DNA of 64,000 nt, taken from Gigantopelta aegis (Eukaryota; Mollusca; Gastropoda; Neomphalida; Peltospiridae). The DNA lies in the NCBI RefSeq assembly GCF_016097555.1, contig NC_054702.1, positions 112,606,468 to 112,670,467 on the forward strand. The letters are read 5' to 3'. The position numbers and the translations under genes were made by a program. Numbering within the stretch: the first letter of the stretch is position 1; every line of letters starts with the position of its first letter. Below, one piece after another: positions 1-11,600 of this stretch. The notes below the pieces were generated by a model. That model was not told the DNA's origin. It saw only the letters and a list, made by a program, of their open reading frames with translations, and did not search any database.

Positions 1-110
1 TGTGTGTGTTTGCATGCGCGCGCGTATGCGTGTGTGTATGTGTGTGTGTGTGTGTGTGTGAGTCTGTCTGTATGTGTATGTGTGTGTATCTGTATGTGTG
101 TGGGCTTTTG
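1..110. repeat. TG-rich microsatellite
   Basis: Mostly TG repeats with CATG interruptions; it probably extends past the window start. Confidence 0.9.
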
Positions 111-1085
111 TATTATTAAAGGGGTGTATGGCTTTATTGCTGAATTTGTAGGGAGCTCCTTTTGTTGAGTCTATCACAAACTTAGTGCAGTGAGTACACA
201 CTGTCAAGGTGGTAATTCAAATATATTCTTGCAGGTTCTTTTTACAACAATAAGGAATGGATGTTAGACACCTCAGCCAATTTTAAACCATGTTATTGTT
301 TTATCTAATTATAATTTATTTTGGTAGTTGGGCATGGTGTCATAAAATCAACTGTCACTACATGCTACAATTAAAATGCAGCAAATGACCTTTTATATTC
401 GGGCAAAAAGGCATATACCATTGCATTTGGTTTACCAGACATCGGGCAATGGTTGCGATGGGGGAAAACACGATGTATCTGCCGAGAGGGTTCGATCCTG
501 CAACTTATCACACCACAGGCGAGCACTGCACCATGCTCTGCCTATGAAAAAAACGTCCTTGCATTGCCACTGAATATGTTAGAGACCGGAAAAGAAAGGA
601 ATGTTTCTTCAATGATCGCATGTATTTAAACTATGGCTATTTGGTGTCTACATATGCATGGTTATTTTGACACATGGATAATTATGATAAATGTTTTTGA
701 CGTTATACTGTTCTGTCTAACCTTAATGGCAGAATCAGGAAAATCAATATTTGACAGATTGCACAGTTTAGGAAATCAATTTAGGTGTTGTTAATTTCAG
801 TGGGCAATTTAGCTTCTGGAATGTAACCATGGGGAAGCTATTCAGATACTTTTAAATGTGAGATATCTCCGTGTGGTACCAGATATTAAATCTCACACAG
901 TATTTTCTTCAATTGTATATGAATCTCGGTCGTTAATATGACCATTATGACCTTTTATACAAGGATCCAAAGTTGTTTATTTTATTTTCCCCGTCGACAA
1001 AGTGGATTATCCCAATGTGGCTATATTGAGAGTTTTGTTATGTATTTGAGCAGTGCACTTCATAAATTACCTACCACAATATTTG

Positions 1086-1190
1086 ATATACCAGTCGTGG
1101 GGCATCGAATCCATTGAGGGTGATCGATCTTACAACCTGTCGTACAACAAACTAGCGCTTTACCATCGAGCTACATCCCGCCCCAGAGAG
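1086..1190 (-). repeat. SINE head
   Basis: On the minus strand GGATGTAGCTCGATGGTAAA resembles a tRNA A-box region, with a decayed B box after it and CCACGACTGGTATATC beyond. Confidence 0.55.
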
Positions 1191-1861
1191 TGCTGAGGAT
1201 GCCATGATACATTTGTTTACAAGTATACTGTGTCAGCATTGCCGAGTTGTCTGTCACCGTGACAATAAAATATAGAGGTTAACGGACGAGGGAGACCTCT
1301 TGTTTATATTGTTATGCGTGGTTTACGACACGGCGACTCTGGATGTTAGCTGTCACGATGGAGATGTTAATAATGAGTTCAGTCTCCATTTCTTCGTAAT
1401 CAACATGCGGTCAACCCCAAGTATTCTGGTATGTCGAATTTAGACATCCATCCATCTATTCATCCTCCCACCTTTCCATCCATCCATCCATCTATAATCC
1501 CACTCACCTATTCATTCATTCCATCTTCACCATTTATTTATTTATGTTTAAAAGTAGTTATCAAAGTGTTTTTTTAAACCTATATTTATTAAGGTAATCG
1601 ATCATCAACATTCCTTTCCACAGAACAAACCCTTTTGAATTTATTTCCAGTGCTTCCATTGCATTCCTTTTTGTTTCCTGGATTTAAATTCTGAACCCAG
1701 TAGACAGGTTTGTCATGCCGGAAACAGGTATACCGTAATAAGTAGTTAAATGCACTGTGCCCACACTACAGTCATTGTAATTGCAACTTGCTCAAACGTA
1801 ATTCGGCTATCAAAAGGTACCATGTATTTAGCGTAGACAAAGTTATTCACGCAGATATCAG

Positions 1862-1990
1862 GACCGTAGCTAGGATTTTTTGTTTGAGGGGGCAACTGAG
1901 TAGTTAATAGTCTAAAACTCCTTAACAATCAAGAAGAAAATTTTCTTTAAGTTTCTGTAATGCTTTCCGGATTATAATGCTTGCCCCCCC

Positions 1991-2027
<37 letters not shown>

Positions 2028-2042
2028 CTAGCTACGGCCGTG
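1862..2042. mobile_element. Short element with CCGTAGCTAG ends and a poly-C run
   Basis: The left GACCGTAGCTAGG and right CCGCTAGCTACGGCC are inverted. A run of roughly 40 C bases (1984-2027) lies next to the right end. Confidence 0.45.
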
Positions 2043-2674
2043 GATATATTGGTCATACATTTAAGGATTCATTTAGGGGTCAACACTCTCACGTAAGGAT
2101 ATTTGACCACTGCTCTTGACGCAATAAAACAACCTTATTACCAACACAACCATTTAGGTCTGCCTTGTTGAGATACGATCTTGATTTTGTCGATCAGAAT
2201 TGATATTTTACTTTTAATAAACAAATATTATTTCAAAGGTAGTCTTTTAAAAAAATATTTTACTAACGGTCCAACGAAAACGCCAGTTTGTTATTGTATC
2301 AGTAATGTCCGTATTTGCTACGCCTGGAAGATTCAGCACCTTCCAAAGATGCAAAAAACCCACAAAGAACAATTGTGGATACTGAATTGTAAGGTTCAGC
2401 AAAAAATTAGTGTTTGCCAAACAGACTAATATTGTCGGTCATTTGAAGGCCGTATGAAATAAACGAGTCAACTGTAGTCTAAATGAAATAACCGAGTCAC
2501 TTGAAGTTGTATGAAATAACCGAGTAATGGATGGGGTGGTCAGTGCTGTAATACCTGGCAGACAGCTCGACACACGTCACAGCACTGAGTATGCTGTCAC
2601 GACGGCGATGACGTTGACGAGGCTGATGTTAATGCTGTCTGTGCCCGATTGTTCGCAGACGACATTCGGTCAGT

Positions 2675-5600
2675 ATGTGGTCGACAGCGATTGTTTTGGT
2701 GAGTTGAATTTGACAATACAGTTTTTCTTATCTTCTCTCCACCAACCCCTAAACTGATATTTAACCTCTTGTGAAATTTATCGAATGGCCGAGTATATTT
2801 TAAAAATAGAATGGTTGATTCAACGATGGTTATTTCTTTTTTTTTCAAATACTATAATTTTAATATTTTGTATTTCTAGAATTATAGCGCCAGTAACAGA
2901 ACTTTTAAATTAAAACTTAATAAATGAATTCACATCCATGTGGCGCTCATTGGGAGGCTTGCGTATGGCACCTGATAACCGGTCCTCTGGTCTGCAGAGT
3001 TTGATAGGCACTCCCCTAGAACACTCTCTCGGAGAACACTTTGGGTTTTCCCTGACTCATCAAGAGTCCCACTGACATATCAAAGGCTGTAATCAACCAT
3101 TAGTTCACCAAATACCCATTTAACTGTTTTGTGCAGAGATATGGTTTTGATCGCGAATAACAGTTTTGTCGTTCATATATATCAAATGTTGTAGTATGTG
3201 CTGTCTTGTCTGTGATGACGTACATGCTGAAGAGCCTTTGCTGCCAGCATGTACTTGTAGCTTATTTAGTGACTGAGCCCACCCACCCAATCCCACCCTC
3301 GACACTTGTTGGACACCAGGTAACCATTGTTTAATATATTTTGAGATGTCGTAAACACAAATATTAACTTTTGTTCCATTGTTTTCCTCTCTCACAGACA
3401 ACTATTAAAAATAGCAGTTAACAACTGACTACTGTTTAAAAAAGAAAATATTTGAATTAATTAGTCCTATTTGTGTTTGACATATTATTGGGTGGGAAGG
3501 CGCGATTGTAGATTTAATTAACCAGTACGTAACACCGACCGGCTATTAATGCTGTATTTAATCGGACATAAACCTGCCATATAATAGAATTCCTTTTCAC
3601 AAATACCTTTGTTCGTGAAGCGGACGGGTTTAAAAGTAATTCCGTCCCAAAAAGCTATGACCAAAAATATAGAATTATATCTAGTCGTCCTATTTAGCCA
3701 ATGTAATATTATACGAGTATTAATTGCAGGAGCAAACTAGCTGGCTCCTTTCTAGGATGTAGCTTATTCAACTTACTGTGCTAGCACAACAAATATGCTA
3801 TTCAACCTGAGTCATACCTACACACTGCAGAATTCTCTCCCTTGCCGGATATGCGCAATGCTATCCTTGCACGGGCTACCTGTAACTTCATTCTCAATTC
3901 TGCAGTCCACCTGTTAACACCTGTTAAGCTTTGGCAAAAAGTTTTCTTTACTTGTAATTTTGTGTTTGTTTTTTTGGTTGAACTTGACATACGGTTGGTA
4001 GTTGGGAATTCTGTGTTGAATTTACCATGTCCGACGCGAGTTCGTTGACAGCTAGCGCACGGAAAGTTTGTGCGCGAGATGGTTGTCCATTTCTTTTACG
4101 ACGTAAAGACACACACGTGTTGTGTCCGGACTGTCGGTCTTGTTCTCAAGACCGTCAGTGTGAGATCTGCGCCACGTGGTCTCCTGACCAGTGGGTTCGG
4201 TTCGGTTCGCAGACTCAGGGTTTCGGGTACCAGCAAAATCTTGTCGTCTGCTTCGGCAGTAGTCGGCAAGTCGGACTTAGTGGGTAGGTCCCATAAGTCT
4301 GTAGACACTTCTAAAAGTGTCCGGAAAGGGGGGAAACACAAGGGTGTTTCTTCTTCGGTCCGTGTTACGAGTACAGTTACAGATACTTCGGGAGCGCCCC
4401 CCCGGGCTCCTATTGTGACCGTGGTACGTGAGCCGTCTTCGTTAGTGACGGCGCCTTCTTCTGTTTGTGTGGCTTCGTCGCGGGCGTCGCCATCGTCGTT
4501 ACGGTTACCTTTACAAACAGAAGGGGGGCAGGGTGGAGTCGTCGCGGCACCGGTTTTGACGACTTCATCGGTTACCGAGCACATGCACTCCGTTGTGCAT
4601 AGGTCCACTGCTTCGTCCGCAGAGCAGGTGGCCCCGACTTTGCCTTCGATTGCTGACAGTCGCTTCGGCACCTCAGCATTCTCAAGGCCCGAGGAGAGTT
4701 CTGCCAGTTTGCTTCGAACTGAGCCAGTTGTTCCGATGCCGGGATCCGTCTCTGATGGCATCCCGACCGATGTTTACCGTTGGGTGGAGGACTCATCCCG
4801 TTTGGGTCCTCCGTTTGCATATGTTTACCCCAAGGGTCCGGTGACTTCGGTAGCAACGGACATCTCCTCACAGTTTGCACCGTCTTTGGTCCCTACCTCT
4901 TCGACTTTACTCGATAGAGGACGAGGTTCGCGCAGATACCCCTCGGTTGGGGGTACTCTGTGGCCGCAAACTCCGACCGTTCCGCACTTGGCGCAGGAAC
5001 GACCGTTAGGCTTTCAGGAAACGTTGTTTCGGAGTTTTGTGGAATTTTTGAACGCTTCGCCTCAGTTGGGATCATTGCTTTCGCAGACGGGACCGACGGG
5101 TGCGGCTCCCATTCCCCCCCCCCCCCCCCCCGGTTTTCCGCCAAAACCAGCAGAAACTGCGTCTCGACAGCAGTTTGACGATGCAGTTAGGGATTGTCGT
5201 TCGGTTCCTATTGTTTCCGTCTCGGGAGACGCTGCCCCAGGGGCGTCTCGATTAGGGGGAGGAGTCCATATCGATCTTCGGGATCCAGTGGACAGTGACC
5301 TGGCTTCAGAGGAAGCGTCGGTTGGACCGGATTCTGTCGCTGACCCAGCTCTCTCTCACTTCGGTTCGGAAGTAGAGGAGGAGTGCGATTATCCGGCGGT
5401 TCTGGCTTTTGTCAGGGACCAGGTCCGACAGGTATGCGGGGACGCTATACCTCAGGTTGAGGCCCAGCCTACATTCAAGGGTGTCTCCTTCGGGAACCGT
5501 TCTTTGAATTTGGTCACTCCTCGTGAGGAGTCGGGTTTACCACTTGCACAGGAGGCGCACAGTTCACTTTGTGACATTGATGTGTTGATCACTGGCAGTG

Positions 5601-8600
5601 ATCGTATCCTGGGAGTGGGTGTTGATGAGTACCCAACGGCACTGCCTACGGGGAAAATCCTAACGGGAGCGCGCATTTTTCGTGCCGACTCCTATGAGAC
5701 GTTGGGGGCGGATTTTCTCGAACATCCGGCGGTCGTTCCCGCTAGTGTCCGAGCCGCTTGTTCCCCATCGCCGCATGTGTCATTGCCAATCGCGGATCTG
5801 GAATCGTTCGAACGGCTGGCTAAGTCGATGTTCCAGGTTAATAACCATTTAGGTACGTTCCTATTTGGCTTGGATAAGGCTGTCGAGAGCCTTCCCGCGA
5901 TGGCGAAAGGCTGTTTGGAGGCTGCGTCAAAAGCCTCTAAGCATATCGCTCAGTTATCTGGCCGATTGTTTGCGAACAGTCTTTTGTTACGGCGTGACCA
6001 TTACCTGGCGGGTTTGAGTGCGTCAAACGTTGCGAAGACGTTTTTTCGTACACGTTCGGTACGGGAAAATTTACTTTTCGGTCCCGATTTTAATATTGTC
6101 CTAGACAAGGATTTGTCGCGACCAGTCCCGAACACTCGACCCTCAACCTCTGGTAAACGTCGGTCCACGTTTTCGGGGTTCAAGCCTCCTCCTGTAAAAA
6201 AGGCTGCTTTTTTACAGTCGGCTCAGATCCCTAGGGTTCCTGACACTAGGAGGCAACCAGGTAACAACCCGTCTTCCGCTAAGCGAGGACGCAAACGTCG
6301 TACTGCGTTCCGTTCTCAGTCCACCAAAGGCGTTGCGCCTACGGGTGGTAAGCGGTTGGGGTGAGGGTACGTGAACGATCGGCAGTTGCTTTCGGAGGTA
6401 CCGTTAGCAAACATACCCGTGGGGGGCAGGGCTCCGCCATTTCCTTCGAAATTGGTGCAAGCTGCCTGGTCTCGACCCCTGGGTTCTGTCGGTCGTTCGA
6501 CCACGGTTACAAAATACCCTTTTCTTCGAGCCCCCCTCTTACTTCCACTCCGAGAATGCCGCCGTTACCGTCCGCGGATCGGCGCGTTTTAGTGGAGAGT
6601 ATGATTGCCGAGTTTCTCGACAAAGGGGCCATCCAGAGAGTCAGTCTGGACACTCCGGGATTTTATTCTCATCTTTTCTTCGCCCGGAAGAAAAATGGGG
6701 AATGGAGACCAATCCTAAATTTGAAGCCACTGAACGTCTACGTCGATGTTCCTTCCATGAAAATGGAAACGGTTCATTCGGTCCGGAACCTGCTTCAAAT
6801 TGGGGAGTGGGCTGTGTCGATCGATCTGAAAGACGCATACCTCCATGTCCCGGTGCACAAGGCGTTTTGGAAGTTTCTGCGCTTCCTGTTCGACGGGAAA
6901 GCGTACGAGTTTCGTGTGCTTCCGTTCGGTTTGGCGACGAGTCCCCATGCTTTTACACGTGTGGTAAAAGCGGTGGTAGGTCATGTTCATTTGTTAGGGG
7001 TTCGAATGCATACCTATCTGGACGATTGGTTGATCCCAGCTTCGTCGCAACAGGAGTGTCAGACCAATGTCGGGTTGGTTTTGGACACGATCCTCCAATT
7101 GGGTTTTATTCCCAATTGGGTGAAATCGGAGTTAACGCCGGCTCAGATTTTCACATATCTCGGAGTGGTCTTCGATCTTGTGGTAGCGTCGGTTCGTCCC
7201 ACCGATGCGCGTATCCACAATTTCCAAACGTCGGCGCGACGTTTGATGGGGGAGCAAAGTACTACGGTACGATCTCTCCACGTGGTGTTGGGCCACCTCG
7301 AATCTCTGGCCTCATTGATCGTGCGGTTCAGACGATTCAAACGACCACTCCAGTGGCATTTGTCCCCACGGTGGGACGGTCACAATTGGGACACGATAGT
7401 GCCTCTGGGCCCATGGTTCACTCATCCGATACAGGAGTGCCTGTCGGACAAGTGCATGTCCCTATCGGTTCCGTTGCACCCCCCTGCTCCGGATCTGATC
7501 CTGTTCACGGATGCGTCGCTGCACGGGTACGGGGCGCATCTGTTGGATCAACACATTTCAGGGGTATGGAATCTCTCCGAGAGGAAGCTTCATATCAACT
7601 GTTTGGAGATGGAGGCAGTGCATCGTGCCTGTCTTCATTTCCGGTGTGTTCTTCGACACCGTCGAATTCTGTTGAGATGCGACAATACGTCGGTAGTGGC
7701 ATATCTCAATCGTTGGGGTGGAACCAAATCGGAGACTTTGGGTCGCAAAGCTCTTGCGATTTTGGAATTCTGCGACCAACTAGGGACCACTCTGTGGGCG
7801 AAACACATTCCTTCATCGGTGAATGTGTTAGCAGATGCCCTCAGTCGACATACCCCTGTTCAGACGGAGTGGATGTTGAACAAAGGGGTGGTCGCAGCGG
7901 TTCTTCGGGTGTGGGGCAGTCCACAGGTGGACATGTTTGCCACACGGTTGAACAACCAATTGCCGGTGTTCGTGTCCCCGGTACCGGACACATTGGCGTT
8001 GGAGTACGACGCGTTAAGTATGGATTGGACGGGACTGGATTTTTATGCCTTCCCTCCTCCTGTCTTACTCGGCAAGGTGTTGACCAAAGTGGTCCAGGAA
8101 CCTTGTCACGTGACGTTGATAGCTCCTCTGTGGGTGGCGCAGCCCTGGTTTCCACAGCTCCTGTCACTGTTAGTGGCAGTCCCATTCCGATTACCAGTGT
8201 TGTCCGATCTACTCAGCCAGCGACTGAGTCAGACGGTGTGGCATCCGAAGCCGGAGGTCTTCCGGTTTCACGCGTGGAGGTTATCAGGGCTTCCTTGCGA
8301 CGCAGAGGTTTTTCGACAAGAATTGCGCATCTCGTCTCTTCAGCAAAGCGCAAATCTACCGAGTCGGTTTATCAGTGTCACTGGCGTATGTGGGTTCGTT
8401 GGGCGAACGCACGGGATTTCGATCCCTTATCGCCTACTGTCAACGATTTAGCGGAGTACTTTCTGGCGTTGGTCCAAGAAAGGAAACTTAAAGTCATGAC
8501 AGTGAAAAGTCACAGAGCTGCGATTTTCACTACTCTTAAACAGTGTGGATGTCGTGACTTTTCTACCAACTTGGTGTTGCATGATTTACTTAAATCATTA

Positions 8601-11600
8601 CAATCCACGGTTGAACGACCTTCCATTATTCCGAAATGGAATGTCTTTCTGGTGTTGCATGCTCTTAAGGGTGCGCCTTATGAGCCGTTGAGGTTTGCTA
8701 GTCTTCGTGCCTTGACATGGAAGACTCTGTTTCTGGTTTCACTGGCAGCTTGTCGTCGGATCAGTGAGATACATGCTTTTTTGCATGATTTGGTTGATTA
8801 CAATTCGGACGGGTCTGTCACTTTACGTACCGACCCTATCTTTGTTGCTAAAAACCAGTCTCCAGGGGAAGAGTTTCCACCTACTGTCATTCACAGTTTA
8901 TCTCGTACACTGTCATCTGATAACTCGGATAGACTTCTTTGCCCGGTGAGAGCATTGAAGTATTATTTGCAGCGTACGAAAAACCGGCGGCAGGGTAAAA
9001 AGAGATTGTTTATTTCTTATACCATTAGGCCGGGTGATGTCACAAAAAATGCTTTGTCTCGATGGATAGCAGCTACCATCAAGCTAGCATATGAGATGGC
9101 GGGTGATCATGTGTTACGGAATTTCTCTGTTAAACCACATGAGATCCGAGCCATTTCTGCTTCCCTGAATTTTCATGACTCTTTAGATATTATAAAGGTC
9201 ATGAATGCAGGGGTTTGGAAAGGACGGCACACTTTTGACCGTTTCTATTTCCGGGATATGGCGGTTGGTCCTGACGGTACGCGTAGGATCCAGACAGTCA
9301 TTGCGGCTCAACACGTCGTGTCTGTGCGCAGGGCAACGGAAAGGGGTCGACCTCTTTTCCGTCCGACTGCCATCGATTCACGCTTCGGACATGTTTAACA
9401 CTCCACCCTTTTCTGAGGGATGGGGTTTTTTGTAGTGTTGTCTACCATTTCCTCTCCCTGGGGAGATGTTTTTCCTCCCTTTCATGGGGATGAGTTTTTT
9501 CTTTTGGGAAGCCCCTTTTTATTCCCAAAAGTTTTTTGACTCCTTGTTACCGTATGTCGTGGTTCGTCCTATCTCCATGTCATTACTTCAAAGGAGCTTT
9601 TTGGGTACGGGTAAGTCCTCTATTTTCTTACCTCCTCCCATTAATGTTGAATTCACGTGCTCTAACGGTGTCATTGCACGTCCGTTATAGCATATTTGTT
9701 GTGCTAGCACAGTAAGTTGAATAAGACTATTAGAAAATTTGTTTCTAATTTTCATTATTATTCATACTTACCTAGTGCTAGCACAACAAACTATACCTCC
9801 CACCCACCCCTATGAGGCTTTCCCTCGGTGGGTGGACTTTGAACCGAGAATGAAGTTACAGGTAGCCCGTGCAAGGATAGCATTGCGCATATCCGGCAAG
9901 GGAGAGAATTCTGCAGTGTGTAGGTATGACTCAGGTTGAATAGCATATTTGTTGTGCTAGCACTAGGTAAGTATGAATAATAATGAAAATTAGAAACAAA
10001 TTTTCTAAATTTATAAACACCACAAAACGAAATATACATGTACATCTGAAATAATGGAATCCTACACGAACGCGTTATTCTATGTCATTGAAAACCGCTA
10101 TTAATAATGTAATACCTAAAACGTAAGCGCGACCCTCACATGTACAAATGTCTCCATAATATCGAAAAACAATGTCTTTTAGGACATGCACACATGGGGT
10201 TGAAATATATTTATGATTAAAATGTCGTCCTACAAAACTGTGACCACATACAATGTTCTAATTCTGAATAACAACACACCTGGTAACTAACGTTTTCACT
10301 CGTTACCACACTATGAAATCCGATCAGATTCCATGTGGAATATATTGAAATATAAAATAATATTATTTAAAATATGGTCGCCATATTGAAATTGAAAAAG
10401 GTCGAAATAAACACTAGTATATACATTAAAATAACAAATTACTGCTCTATAAATTTTGAAATAAATAATGCAGTATATTTTATGATGTATGCAATTTGTA
10501 ATAACCTTGAAACACGCTGATTACTGATGTTGTTTCAGCTGTACTGCCACCCTGACGAAGTGTGTCGGATTTACCCTCAGTGGTGTAAGAAACCACCGTG
10601 TCCTAGGAAACCAACGTGCATCTGTAAGTGCTGTGAAATCGTTTCTCAAACTTCGATTTAGTGAAGAATCACAAAATCAAGTGTTATTTCAACCGTAAAA
10701 AATCTCTATCCAGTCAGATATATATAGATTTGCATATTCATAAATGTTACATTTTAACCATTCCTACTCGTATTCTAGAACTGATCACTGGGGCATTATT
10801 TTACTTACTACAAAATATACCGGCCTCGGTGGCGTCGTGGTTAGGCCATCGGTCTACAGGCTGGTAGGTACTGGGTTCGGATCTCAGACGAGGCATGGGA
10901 TTTTTAATCCAGATACCAAACCCTGAGTGAGTGCTCCGCAAGACTCAATGGGTAGGTGTAAATCACTTGCACCGACCAGTGATCCATAACTGGTTCAACA
11001 AAGGCCATGGTTTGTGCTATCCTGCCTGTGGGAAGCGCAAATAAAAGATCCCTTGCTGCCTGTCGTAAAAGAGTAGCCTATGTGGCGACAGCGGGTTTCC
11101 TCTAAAAAAACAGTGTCAGAATGACCATATGTTTGACGTCCAATAGCCAATGATAAGATAAAAAAATCAATGTGCTCGACTGGCGTCGTTAAATAAAACA
11201 AACTTTACTTTTACTACAAAATAAATCTTTATTTTAATCATTGATGTATAGACGAAAATATGGGGAAATCCGCCAAGGAAAATTAATGGCCAGAAGACTT
11301 TGTAAAGCCGGTTTTTGCTAGTGTTATAATTATGTTGGCAAATTGTGATCACAAGTGATTTCTAACTGTTGTCTGAGTAAATTTCCACTGTCCCTTAATT
11401 AAATTGTTGAGCATAATAAATATGAAATAAATTAAGGAAGAGTTTCAGCTTATTTATGGTTTTCGCTAATGTTTGAGTGTCTTTTCTGATAATCATATCT
11501 AGATCCACGTAGCAAGCCTGGATATTGCCCCATGACCATAATACCGTTTCCCGGAATGTTTGGACCTAAATGTGACTTTGACTACGATTGTCCGGGCAGG

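Larger units (their letters stand above)
111..2674. other. Left non-coding stretch
   Basis: Apart from the SINE head, the short element with poly-C and a weak tRNA-like B box near 490, I see no coding or other structure. Confidence 0.5.
3763..9725 (+). mobile_element. DIRS-like tyrosine-recombinase retroelement
   Basis: This is a DIRS-like element with a gag-like reading frame, reverse transcriptase/RNase H and a tyrosine recombinase. It is bounded by inverted terminal repeats beginning CTTATTCAACTTACTGTGCT at the left, with the complement at 9725. The overlapping frames are usual for the family. It looks largely whole, with all three long frames present, and the near identity of its terminal sequences suggests it is young. 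It is about 6 kb, is richer in GC than its surroundings, and lies in the presumed first intron of gene A. An inverted-repeat block carrying a second copy of its left end follows it. Confidence 0.85.

Noticed and set aside
2527-2757. A 76-codon frame with MTLTRLMLMLS as a signal peptide for gene A
   Set aside because: It would leave in phase 1 at the GTGAGT donor, which does not fit exon 3. The ATG at 2675 in another frame does fit.
4096-4761. A 221-codon minus-strand frame
   Set aside because: It is a shadow of the gag-like frame of the DIRS-like element; no motif.
6702-8290. The 5' half of the recombinase frame as a separate protein
   Set aside because: It overlaps the reverse transcriptase/RNase H frame and its text has no recognisable domain; only the 3' part is recombinase.
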